DNA of 64,000 nt from Neopusillimonas maritima (GTDB taxonomy: Bacteria; Pseudomonadota; Gammaproteobacteria; Burkholderiales; Burkholderiaceae_B): the NCBI RefSeq assembly GCF_040930455.2, contig NZ_CP170494.1; one strand, written 5' to 3'. The notes beneath the pieces are model-generated. The model ran no database searches. It was not told where the DNA came from and saw nothing but the letters and a program-made list of their open reading frames with translations. Positions 6,779 to 14,857 of this stretch are shown here, piece by piece. How positions within the stretch are numbered: the first letter of the stretch is position 1; the number at the start of each line of letters is the position of its first letter. Both the position numbers and the translations under genes were made by a program.

Positions 6779-8683
6779 GTGTTAGCTCAAAAAGAGTTGG
6801 TTGTTCACAGGGGCGTTCAGGATTGTCGTCCTCTTTTAAAATGGGCTGGGGGTAAGACCCAGTTATTGGGAGAAATTCTTCCTAAGATGCCAAAGAAATA
6901 TGGTCGTTATATCGAGCCATTTTTCGGTGGAGGGGCGCTTTTCTTTGCCGTGCGACCAGTTGGTGGTGTGATTGCTGATAGCAATCCGGAATTAGTTAAC
7001 TTGTACCGATCGGTGGCAAGTGACGTTGAAATGGTTTTGGCAAAACTTCGCTTGTACCAAAACACTGAGGAGGTCTTTTATAGCGTTCGTGCTCAAGATT
7101 GGACAAAGCTCTCAAGTGCTGAAGCTGCTGCACGGACTGTCTTTTTGAACCGTACCTGCTTCAATGGATTGTATCGGGTCAACAAAAAGGGGCAGTTCAA
7201 TGTTCCGTTCGGGCGTTACAAAAATCCTAAAGTACTTGATGAGAGTACATTGAGGGCGGCTTCCCGTTTATTGCAAAATACGACTATTCTCTGTGGAGAT
7301 TATAAAGACGTATTGCGAGAACAAGCACGACCTGGTGACTTCATTTTTCTTGATCCACCGTATTTACCAGTGTCAGAGTATGCTGACTTTAAGCGCTATA
7401 CCAAGGATCAGTTCTACGAAGAAGATCATATTGAGCTTGCTGCCGAGGTTAAGCGCCTGCATGAACTGGGCTGCCATGTCATTTTAACCAATTCAAACCA
7501 TCCATTGGTGCATGAACAATATAGCGCTTTCTTCATCGAAGTTATACAAACCAAACGTCATATTTCTTGTAATGGAAAAGGGCGAATTGGTGAAGATGTC
7601 ATCGTAACGGTGCCGCCGAAGCCGACGTTTGATATTCGCCTGGTTCCAGCCCCGTTATCTAAGCAAACATTACTATATCCGCCGACTCGCTATATGGGAT
7701 CCAAAAACAAGTTATTGTCCGAAATCTGGGCTGTAGCTTCTCAGTTTGAGTTCGAAACAGCGGTAGACCTGTTCTCCGGTTCCGGTATTGTAGGTTATAT
7801 GCTGAAATCGAAGGGGAAGTCGGTTATCAGTAACGACTATATGGCAATGTCATCTACCTTTGCCAAGGCGATGATTGAGAACAATGACATCACGCTAGGA
7901 GTGGATGAGGCCTTGGCATTGTGTGAGCCTAGACGGCCCGTGGATGGCTTTGTCGAGACCAAATTCAAGGGCCTTTACTTTTCTGATGAAGATAATCGGC
8001 TAATCGATATTTTGCGCGCCAACATCAGAGCGATTAGAAACCCTTATAAACGAGCAATTGCGATGTCTTCGTTAGTGCGTGCGTGCCTGAAGAAGCGTCC
8101 GCGTGGAATTTTTACCTATATTGGCTACCGTTATGATGACGGACGTAAAGACTTGTTAATGTCTTTCCGAGACCAGTTCTTGGAAGCTGTGAAAATGGTT
8201 AATGCGGCAGTTTTTGATAATGGGAAAAAGAACAAGGCTAGAAACGGCGACGCTATGACCTTGCGGCGGCAGGAGTCTGGATTGGTTTATATCGATCCGC
8301 CTTATTACTCACCGTTATCAGACAATGAGTACGTGCGTCGGTACCATTTTGTTGAAGGTTTGGCGCGCGATTGGAAAGGTCTCGAGATTCAAGAGCACAC
8401 TGTGACCAAAAAATTCAAGTCCTATCCAACGCCGTTCTCTTCTCGTAAAGGAGCTGCTGAGGCCTTTGATTTGTTGTTTAAGCGATTTCGCGATAGTGTG
8501 CTTGTTGTGTCTTATTCATCAAACAGCCAGCCGACTTTGGATGAGATGGTTACTATCATGGCAAAGCACAAACGCCATGTCGAAGTTGTGCCAATGGACT
8601 ATCGTTATTCGTTCGGTAACCAAGGGCACAAGATTAGTGATAATAATAACGTAGCCCAAGAATATCTGTTCGTAGGGTTCTGA
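6779..8683 (+). CDS. fused double D12-class DNA adenine methyltransferase (M.FokI-like architecture)
   Basis: The 634-aa protein contains two complete adenine-N6 methyltransferase modules. The first has motif X KWAGGKT (residues 21-27), motif I FFGGG (48-52) and motif IV DPPY (192-195). The second has YMGSK (305-309), DLFSGSG (330-336) and DPPY (506-509). Tandem D12-class fusions of this size are known from type IIS systems with asymmetric sites, where each half methylates one strand. GTG 6779 has a GGAG ribosome-binding site 7 bases upstream; extending the frame to 6596 would overlap the HTH gene without similarity. Two nuclease subunit genes follow, 5 and 3 bp apart. Confidence 0.88.
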   Translation: MLAQKELVVHRGVQDCRPLLKWAGGKTQLLGEILPKMPKKYGRYIEPFFGGGALFFAVRPVGGVIADSNPELVNLYRSVASDVEMVLAKLRLYQNTEEVFYSVRAQDWTKLSSAEAAARTVFLNRTCFNGLYRVNKKGQFNVPFGRYKNPKVLDESTLRAASRLLQNTTILCGDYKDVLREQARPGDFIFLDPPYLPVSEYADFKRYTKDQFYEEDHIELAAEVKRLHELGCHVILTNSNHPLVHEQYSAFFIEVIQTKRHISCNGKGRIGEDVIVTVPPKPTFDIRLVPAPLSKQTLLYPPTRYMGSKNKLLSEIWAVASQFEFETAVDLFSGSGIVGYMLKSKGKSVISNDYMAMSSTFAKAMIENNDITLGVDEALALCEPRRPVDGFVETKFKGLYFSDEDNRLIDILRANIRAIRNPYKRAIAMSSLVRACLKKRPRGIFTYIGYRYDDGRKDLLMSFRDQFLEAVKMVNAAVFDNGKKNKARNGDAMTLRRQESGLVYIDPPYYSPLSDNEYVRRYHFVEGLARDWKGLEIQEHTVTKKFKSYPTPFSSRKGAAEAFDLLFKRFRDSVLVVSYSSNSQPTLDEMVTIMAKHKRHVEVVPMDYRYSFGNQGHKISDNNNVAQEYLFVGF

Positions 8684-8688
8684 CACTT

Positions 8689-9714
8689 ATGGTGGCAACC
8701 TCTGACTTTCCGCAGGCGGATCGCTTAGAGCAGGTGGGGCAAGTAGCGATCGCCATAGCCAACGGGAAACGAGCTGACGAGGAGATTGAAGCTGCTATTG
8801 GTCTCGACTCGGACGGTCGGCAGGGGCGTTATTACCGTCATGCGGCTGAAGTTTTAGGGTTAATTGTAAATCGACACAACAACGCTGTCCTGACCGCACT
8901 GGGTAAAGAGTTTGCTTCGCTGTCCAGTCGTGCTGCACGCATCGACTTTTTAGCTCGTTGCCTGTTGGAAACGCCCGTTTTTTATGAAGCGCTTTGCTAC
9001 ATCCACCAACACCATCCAAACGATGCTCAACTGAAGCGATGGTTTCGAGTGTTTTATCCTGGGGCGGAGAGTACTGCCGACCGGCGCTTTCACACATTTA
9101 TAAGTTATTTGTGTGAGGCCGGTTTGTTGCAATCATCTAGTAATAAAAACCACGTAAAAAAATATGTGGGCAGTTTAGTTAAAAAGTCGATAACATCTAC
9201 TCGGAGCCTGACTGGGCGCAACCTAAAGAAGTCGTTACCCTCTTTGCCTCCAACGGCAGGGCAGGGCAGCATCCGCGTGGATGTTAATTTACAAAAGCTC
9301 GAACGCGCCAATCAAATTCATTGGCAACTTGTGGATGCAAAGTCTTCCTTTCTTGATGATCGAGGGCTCGAACCTTATGCCAATGAGCATATTGACCTTT
9401 ATTCTGATAATCGGGGCGATATCATAATTTATGAGATGAAGTCGGTTGATGCCGAGGGGGCTAATTTTCTTTCGCAGATTCGCAAAGCGGTGTCGCAACT
9501 TTATGAATATCGTTATATTTATGAAGAGCCTAATGCACGGCTTTGTATTGTAACTAATCATGGTATAGCTAAAAAAGACGAATGGTTGCTTGATTACTTA
9601 GCAAGGGATCGAGTTATTGCTTATGAATGGACAGACGATTTTGCAAACTTTGAGTGTCGACATGATGCTGCGTCACTCCTTGGTGATTTCTCTCCTTGTT
9701 TTAATGGAAGATGA
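8689..9714 (+). CDS. PD-(D/E)XK nuclease, probable second (small) restriction subunit
   Basis: The 341-aa protein has an alpha-helical, winged-helix-like N-terminal half (to about residue 165) and a C-terminal nuclease core. D236, then after twelve residues E249-M-K251 (IDLYSDNRGDIIIYEMK), gives the PD-(D/E)XK signature. A glutamine-containing helix (SQIRKAVSQLYEYRYIY) follows, as in this fold. It lies between the methyltransferase and an AlwI-family nuclease, both within a few bases. Heterodimeric type IIS enzymes pair an AlwI/BspD6I-like large subunit with a small subunit cutting the other strand; I infer that role here. The sequence itself is not one I recognise as a named family. Confidence 0.72.
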   Translation: MVATSDFPQADRLEQVGQVAIAIANGKRADEEIEAAIGLDSDGRQGRYYRHAAEVLGLIVNRHNNAVLTALGKEFASLSSRAARIDFLARCLLETPVFYEALCYIHQHHPNDAQLKRWFRVFYPGAESTADRRFHTFISYLCEAGLLQSSSNKNHVKKYVGSLVKKSITSTRSLTGRNLKKSLPSLPPTAGQGSIRVDVNLQKLERANQIHWQLVDAKSSFLDDRGLEPYANEHIDLYSDNRGDIIIYEMKSVDAEGANFLSQIRKAVSQLYEYRYIYEEPNARLCIVTNHGIAKKDEWLLDYLARDRVIAYEWTDDFANFECRHDAASLLGDFSPCFNGR

Positions 9715-9717
9715 CTT

Positions 9718-11451
9718 TTGAAACCATGGCATCTTGGCAACACCACCGTTCGCAGTCCGTTCCGCTTACGGGACGGACTTGTTGCGTTGTCTACATCTTC
9801 ACTTCAAGGTAATTTGCGAGGAACTGCTCAGGATATTGCATTTCGTAATTTGCTGGGTCAGCACGGTATCGTGGCCTTGGGTCGAGACGATACTAATAGT
9901 GTCGGACGGAAATGGCGTTCCGCACTCACTAAACTCGGATTCCTATTTCCGCGCGTACCAGACATTGATGATCTAGTACAAAACGATGTGGGCCCGGTTG
10001 ATTCAATTACGCCGAATGGCTGGCGTCTTATCAGGGCAGAAAGCGTTCCTGCTATGCAGGAATGTTTTTTGCGGGCACTCCTAGCGCATTATCTTCCGTC
10101 AGTTTTAGAGGGTGAGTTTGAGTGCTCTGTTTTTTCGCCGTTGAAGCATGTTTTATCCGTAATGCTTGAGCTTGAGCGTAAAACCGGCGAAAGTCGTCTG
10201 AACTTCATCGAGATGGCGACGGTGGTGCAAGTTACAAGCTCTGATAATGAACTGGCCCTAATTGCAGATAAAGTATTGGATTTTCGGGAAAGAAGGGCCG
10301 CCTCAACGCTTAATAAAAATAAATTTGACCGTGAGGAGCTTGAGGCTACCGCAAAAAACATACTCAAACCAGGTGGGGGTTCTTATAAAACGCAGACGTT
10401 TAATGATTATGCGGACGCAAATTTTCGATATCTAAAGGCGACGGGTCTTGTTCAAAGCAAAGGGCGTGGTCTTTCGTTAGTGCCGGAGAAGCATTTGTTC
10501 ATAGAGCGGCTGGTTGCTGAAACTGATATTCCAGAGTCTAACCAAGCTTATTTCAATACGTTGTGCAATGGTGCGGCCTTGCCCACAGACAACCAGGATT
10601 CGGCACTGGCCGTACTAACAGATTTGTTGGCACAACTAAGTCAACGAGGTATTCCGTTTGACGTTAGTGATCGATCGACCGAGACACCAGCTGATATTGA
10701 GATTATTCGGTATGAAATTGAAGCGCTTCTGGCTGAGGAGAATGAGGAAGTTTACGCTGCGCGGCAGGCAGAGGTATGGGAAGAGATAGTTGCTTACATG
10801 CAACTGATCATCGCTCGCCGCAACAGAAGAACTTTATCCAATGGCGAAGAAATCGAAGTACCGAAATCCGAAGCTCCTGCATACTTCGAGTGGGTGTTGT
10901 GGCGCGCGTTTTTGGCAATTAATAGCTTGGTTAACAAGCCTTACGAGGCTCGTCGCTTTAAGATCGATCAGGATTTTTTGCCGGTAGGTACTGCCCCAGG
11001 CAACGGTCCGGATCTGATCTTTGAGTTTGATAATTTTGTGTTGGTCGTAGAGGTTACGCTGACAGCCAATTCGCGCCAGGAAGCAGCGGAAGGGGAGTCG
11101 GTAAGACGTCATGTGGCGGATCTGGTAACCACTTACCAAGAGACGTCGGGTAAACCAGTCTACGGTTTGTTCATTGCCAACAGAATTGACTCCAATACCG
11201 CTGAAACCTTCCGCATTGGTGTTTGGTATACCAATACGGATGAGAAAATGCGGCTGGATATCATCCCTGTTACCTTAATGCAGTTTAAAGACGTTTTTGA
11301 GGCGCAGTTTGTTTCAGGACAGGTCGATGTAGCCCTTATTCGAGAGCTGCTTGAACAGTGCGGTAGTTTGCGAATAAAACATGAGGCGCCAGCTTGGAAG
11401 CATGAAATTGCCGACGTTGTACAGCGAACAATAAATCGGCTTCTGCACTAG
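9718..11451 (+). CDS. AlwI-family type II restriction endonuclease (large subunit)
   Basis: The 577-aa protein shows AlwI/BstNBI-family features: an N-terminal PFRLRDGL segment, DNA-binding wHTH regions in the first ~350 residues, and a C-terminal catalytic core. The core acidic set is E391 (FEWVLWRAF), D432 (GPDL), E445 (VVEVT) and E458, with 12 residues between each of the last three. As I recall it, the related nickase Nt.BspD6I has the same spacing. The family recognises short asymmetric sites and often nicks one strand alone. Start TTG 9718 is preceded by GGAAG. It closes a compact operon with the methyltransferase; the recognition site cannot be read from sequence. Confidence 0.85.
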   Translation: MKPWHLGNTTVRSPFRLRDGLVALSTSSLQGNLRGTAQDIAFRNLLGQHGIVALGRDDTNSVGRKWRSALTKLGFLFPRVPDIDDLVQNDVGPVDSITPNGWRLIRAESVPAMQECFLRALLAHYLPSVLEGEFECSVFSPLKHVLSVMLELERKTGESRLNFIEMATVVQVTSSDNELALIADKVLDFRERRAASTLNKNKFDREELEATAKNILKPGGGSYKTQTFNDYADANFRYLKATGLVQSKGRGLSLVPEKHLFIERLVAETDIPESNQAYFNTLCNGAALPTDNQDSALAVLTDLLAQLSQRGIPFDVSDRSTETPADIEIIRYEIEALLAEENEEVYAARQAEVWEEIVAYMQLIIARRNRRTLSNGEEIEVPKSEAPAYFEWVLWRAFLAINSLVNKPYEARRFKIDQDFLPVGTAPGNGPDLIFEFDNFVLVVEVTLTANSRQEAAEGESVRRHVADLVTTYQETSGKPVYGLFIANRIDSNTAETFRIGVWYTNTDEKMRLDIIPVTLMQFKDVFEAQFVSGQVDVALIRELLEQCGSLRIKHEAPAWKHEIADVVQRTINRLLH

Positions 11452-11587
11452 ACCTTATCAATTTCTATACTGTATTTGAAACGGTAGTCATACGTTCAAA
11501 TGACGGTGGTGGGCGACTAGGGTGGACATGTAAGTAAGACTTTACGAAAGCTTCACTATTTCCAAGTCGGAGGCAATCATTTGGCTT

Positions 11588-12235
11588 CTATATACGTAGC
11601 GGCACAGTTGAATGTAGCTCCCAGCTACCTACTCGCTCGATTTTGGCAAGAACTTCATTGAATACGTTCTCAATACTCTCCGTTGTCACAAAAGCTGGTT
11701 CTATTTCAATTGTTTCTTGTTCGATCCGGTTACTGTTGTATCCATCTACCAAATCATGGCCTTCTTTTAGAATACGTTTCAGAGTGTCCCGATATCTTGT
11801 CAAACCAATGACTGCGTCACGATAGTTGGCAGCCATTTTTGCTTCACGTTCAACTATTCTTTGCCATTGAGCAGGAGTAAATCGGATTAGATCAGGCATT
11901 TTTATATCGTCACTAAGCCAGCCGCGTTTGCGGGCGACCTTGCAAATCTCTCGAAGTTTAGCGGGCGAGCATAGGTACTCGCCGTTAGACCATCGGCGCC
12001 AGTACTTGCCTTGATTTCCATCGTTTAAACCGATTCGTCGATGGGCTTTTAACGCCCTCTCCATCTCAGGATTGCTCATCTTAGCCCGCAATTGAATAGA
12101 CCGAAGTAGCGTGATTTGCTCAAGTAGTTGCTTTTGGGTTCGTAAGCTATCGTCCTTTCGAGGTCGCCCCATTTTTTTGGTAGTAGCACGTTCAGACTGG
12201 GCTGCATGAGAGGAAACATGATTTTTTGCAAACAT
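11588..12235 (-). CDS. hypothetical protein with AT-hook-like N-terminus
   Basis: 215 aa from ATG 12235. An N-terminal KKMGRPRKDD motif resembles an AT hook, followed by helical, charged sequence with 'NDGNQGKYWRRWSNGEYLCSPAKLREICKVARKRGWL' and a likely coiled coil in the second half. I do not recognise a family. The divergent neighbour at 12349 ends in the same GRPRKDD motif, so the two may act on related DNA. Earlier in-frame starts would add a hydrophobic leader of poor quality, so I use the ATG at 12235. The tail lies 136 bp from the end of the convergent AlwI-like gene. Confidence 0.65.
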   Translation of the reverse strand: MFAKNHVSSHAAQSERATTKKMGRPRKDDSLRTQKQLLEQITLLRSIQLRAKMSNPEMERALKAHRRIGLNDGNQGKYWRRWSNGEYLCSPAKLREICKVARKRGWLSDDIKMPDLIRFTPAQWQRIVEREAKMAANYRDAVIGLTRYRDTLKRILKEGHDLVDGYNSNRIEQETIEIEPAFVTTESIENVFNEVLAKIERVGSWELHSTVPLRI

Positions 12236-12348
12236 AGGAATAATTAATAGTAAGTACTTAAAAGTATAAAATTTCGCGTCCTTCCTTATTTTATGGAATT
12301 TATTTACGATTAACAACAGTACATAAAGCAAAAAAGTTGGGAATCGTT

Positions 12349-12681
12349 ATGAAAAAGTTCACTAGTATGTCTGACGCAATTTCAGGTGCGGGTCTTGTTC
12401 TCAAGGAAATCGAGTCGTTGCCAGCCGATTCGCTGGTTCCGTCTGACTTAGTTGCAATTTTGTTCGGTGGTTGCACCAAGCAAACACTTAGACGTTACGT
12501 CACCATTGGCTTGTTACCAAAGCCGGTTCGATCGGGACCTTTTGGCAGGCGAAACTGTTGGGCAGCAGGAGAGTTGAGGGCTTCGTTGAAAGGCACACGC
12601 AGGGCTGAAGAAGTTATCAATGAACAACCTTTAAAAAAACGACGAGGTCGGCCGCGCAAGGATGATGAGGGGCTTTTTTAG
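12349..12681 (+). CDS. AlpA/MerR-like winged-helix DNA-binding protein with AT-hook tail
   Basis: 110 aa. The central segment LVPSDLVAILFGGCTKQTLRRYVTIGLLPKPVRSGPFGRRNCW has the pattern of a MerR/AlpA-type winged helix: recognition helix, then 'GLLP.P', then a basic wing. The C-terminal RRGRPRKDD is AT-hook-like and matches the N-terminal motif of the divergent protein at 11588-12235. ATG 12349 has a GGGA ribosome-binding site; a TTG start 12 bp upstream is less likely. It precedes the replication initiator by 18 bp, so it may regulate replication or excision. Confidence 0.68.
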   Translation: MKKFTSMSDAISGAGLVLKEIESLPADSLVPSDLVAILFGGCTKQTLRRYVTIGLLPKPVRSGPFGRRNCWAAGELRASLKGTRRAEEVINEQPLKKRRGRPRKDDEGLF

Positions 12682-12699
12682 GGCAGGGGTTGCGGACAC

Positions 12700-13716
12700 A
12701 TGTTTCGTACGAAACCAGAGCGTGAGCCTGCATCGGCGGTTAACCGAAATACATCAGATGAAAACTGTTTTAGGGTGCCTGAAGATTCAAGAGAGGCCTT
12801 GTGTCTATCACCCGCAGATAGAGCAAGGCAAATGGAGCAAAGGGCTATTGCCACCTTGACATCGAACGTGCAGGCCCGCGATGCACCGAGCGAAGTTGAT
12901 TATTTCGTTGCTGACATTGTTGACTTCTCTTTCAAAATTGATATGTGGACGCTTGAGTGGCCGTTGTTTACGCTTGAGAAAAAAGACATCCAAATTTGGA
13001 GGTGGACGAGCGCCGACAAGAAAACCGTGCTGGAGGTCAGTGGCGGTGTTCTAGGCCGGGCGACGATGCATGATAAAGCTGTACTTGTTTACTGCGTGAG
13101 CCAAATTACTGCAGCACTTAACGCTGGGTTTCCCCTTTCTAACCGTACAGTACGTTTCGGTGCGCGGTCTTTCTTGCGATGCACAGAAAGAGGCACCAGG
13201 GGAGACGACTATTTGCGACTCCGGGATAGTCTTAAGCGATTAAAAGAAACATTGATCACAGTGGAAACACACGATGAAAAAGCGCGTGCGGTACGCCAGG
13301 TCGGCTTTATCGATGATTGGACGGTGATAGCTAGAAATGCATTCAATCCGTTTGTAATGGTAGAGATCACGCTTTCAAATTGGTTCTTCAGTTGTATACA
13401 AAAGAAAACGGTTTTAACGGTATCACCTGAATACTTCTCGCTTGGCTCGTTCGAGCGAAGGCTCTACGAGATTGCCCGAAAGCATTGCGGGCGTCAAGCG
13501 CAGTGGTCCATAGGCCTTGAGCAGTTGAGGTCCAAGATGGGCAGTCGCGTGGTTCGATTGAGACGGTTCGAAGAAAAGATCAAGGATGTCATTAAAGTTG
13601 ATGCGTTACCTGAATACAGACTGCAGTTTTTGGCGTCGGGGAGGGGGAAAGTGAAAATGGTGAAGTTCTATTTGAAGGATCAAAGGAAGTATGCGCGTCG
13701 TTCACTAAAAGCCTAA
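12700..13716 (+). CDS. repA: replication initiator protein A (RepA-type)
   Basis: The 338-aa protein resembles the plasmid replication-initiator-A family: an N-terminal region around FSFKIDMWTLEWPLFTLEKKD, then RTVRFGARSFLRCTERGTRGDDYLRLRDSLKRLKET, and the 'LSPEYFSLGSFERRLYEIARKHCG' type segment. Members bind iterons to open a plasmid origin. Immediately downstream are a perfect DnaA box and six iterons, which strongly supports the assignment. An element carrying this can replicate after excision, which helps maintenance and transfer. No partition genes are present. Confidence 0.87.
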   Translation: MFRTKPEREPASAVNRNTSDENCFRVPEDSREALCLSPADRARQMEQRAIATLTSNVQARDAPSEVDYFVADIVDFSFKIDMWTLEWPLFTLEKKDIQIWRWTSADKKTVLEVSGGVLGRATMHDKAVLVYCVSQITAALNAGFPLSNRTVRFGARSFLRCTERGTRGDDYLRLRDSLKRLKETLITVETHDEKARAVRQVGFIDDWTVIARNAFNPFVMVEITLSNWFFSCIQKKTVLTVSPEYFSLGSFERRLYEIARKHCGRQAQWSIGLEQLRSKMGSRVVRLRRFEEKIKDVIKVDALPEYRLQFLASGRGKVKMVKFYLKDQRKYARRSLKA

Positions 13717-13724
13717 ATCATGCC

Positions 13725-13965
13725 TGTGGATAAGTAGACTAAGGCGCGCGGTTACAGGGGCGCTAGGCACGCGGTTACGGGGGCATTTTTACGCGGTTAC
13801 AGGGGCACATGGTGCGCGGTTACGGGGGCATTTCTACGCGGTTACAGGGGCGCAGGGTGCGCGGTTACGGGGGCAAAAAAAGACTCGTAAGGCGCATGGA
13901 TAAAGGCTTAAACCAACGTTTAACCCCTGCGCGCGCCTTAACACTTTAACTAAATATTTAACAGA
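13725..13965 (+). other. predicted replication origin (oriV): DnaA box, six iterons, AT-rich segment
   Basis: TGTGGATAA at 13725-13733 is a perfect DnaA box (complement of TTATCCACA). Six iterons follow at 13747-13874, then an AT-rich stretch near 13940-13965 that could be the unwinding region. The whole lies directly behind repA. Confidence 0.85.
13747..13874 (+). repeat. six 15-bp iterons in alternating A/G versions
   Basis: CGCGGTTAC(A/G)GGGGC occurs at 13747, 13770, 13792, 13815, 13837 and 13860. Spacings are 23, 22, 23, 22, 23, about two helical turns. The tenth base alternates strictly A,G,A,G,A,G, so the array is three composite ~45-bp units. Confidence 0.95.
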
Positions 13966-13979
13966 GAGTAGAGCGCAAG

Positions 13980-14150
13980 ATGAGTAGCAAAAATAAATAC
14001 TGGCGAAACGCAGATAAGGGCCGGGGCTGCTGCCCCCTGTCCGGCTTTGCCGGCCCTTCGACCCCCGGGGACAGTAGCCTGTCCCCCACGCCCATTGGGC
14101 GCGGCTCCCCCTGCGCAACGAGCCGCCTAGGCGGCATTGTTTGGCAGTAG
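13980..14150 (+). CDS. possible small protein in a GC-rich, hairpin-rich segment
   Basis: A 56-codon frame starts ATG 13980 (MSSKNKYWRNADKGRGCC...) and ends at 14150. Its later part is proline/glycine-rich and overlaps GC-rich inverted repeats (GGCCGG...CCGGCC around 14020-14060, and GACAGTAGCCTGTC around 14070), so the coding potential may be accidental. The ribosome-binding site is weak. Treat as a low-confidence alternative to a purely structural region between oriV and the next gene. Confidence 0.25.
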   Translation: MSSKNKYWRNADKGRGCCPLSGFAGPSTPGDSSLSPTPIGRGSPCATSRLGGIVWQ

Positions 14151-14182
14151 AACTAGATAGGCGAGAAACTGAAAGGAAGAAA

Positions 14183-14758
14183 ATGATTATTAAATGCATT
14201 AAGTTGTTTTTTACTTTGGCGTTGCTTTTTCTTGGACAAGTACAGGCGCAAATTACACCCGCGTCGGTTGACGTGCCTGGCTGGGATTCGCGCGAAATGC
14301 TTGATTTCAGCACCCTGCCCTTTGAGCTCTCTATCAAAGAAATAAAAGGCGACGGATCACGTCAATTGGCGCTTTTTGGTGACCCAAATTGTCCATACAC
14401 GAAGCAAGCTGTTGAGCAGCTGAGTGAATTGACTGACGTGACAATACACGTCTTTCCGGCCGCTTTTATTGGCGGACAAAAATCAGAGTCGCAGGTTCAG
14501 CAAGTATTTTGCCGTTCGACAAATGAGGAGCGTGTCGCTGCATGGAAATCGCTCGTTCTTCAGGGGGAAGAGTCCGAGGTTATTACAGACTGTCGAGCAA
14601 ATAATGGGGAAAAAATAAGAGCAAGTTTTGGTCAATTGAGAAGCAGTGTAGGGCTTTATCGGAACATCGCCCCAACTTTGATTTTTTCAAATGACTTGGC
14701 GCATCCAGGCCCACTGCCAGCAGACGATATTGAATTCCTACTTGACTACCAGCCATAG
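14183..14758 (+). CDS. DsbC-like thioredoxin-fold exported protein with monothiol CPYT motif
   Basis: 191 aa from ATG 14183 (AAGGAAG ribosome-binding site). It has a signal peptide (ends ...GQVQA) and a DsbC/DsbG-like fold: LALFGDPNCPYTK at residues 63-74 carries the active site, and IAPTLIFSN supplies the cis-proline loop. The usual CXXC is C70-P-Y-T73, so the second cysteine is missing. The protein may bind or reduce partners as a monothiol, or be structural. A paralog at 20906-21673 has CPHS. Both are element-encoded, suggesting a role in folding or assembly of the transfer apparatus in the periplasm. Confidence 0.8.
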   Translation: MIIKCIKLFFTLALLFLGQVQAQITPASVDVPGWDSREMLDFSTLPFELSIKEIKGDGSRQLALFGDPNCPYTKQAVEQLSELTDVTIHVFPAAFIGGQKSESQVQQVFCRSTNEERVAAWKSLVLQGEESEVITDCRANNGEKIRASFGQLRSSVGLYRNIAPTLIFSNDLAHPGPLPADDIEFLLDYQP

Positions 14759-14857
14759 TTTGTGTGGGGTTTCGGAGTTTTTAAGTGCTTTGCCGAGCTG
14801 CAAAGGTGAGACTTTGCAGGGAAGTAGGAAAGGTGAGTATTTACAGGGAAAACAAAA

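Noticed and set aside
13834..14337. Minus-strand frame over iterons and start of the thioredoxin-fold gene
   Set aside because: It is a composition artefact of the GC-rich repeats; no protein features.
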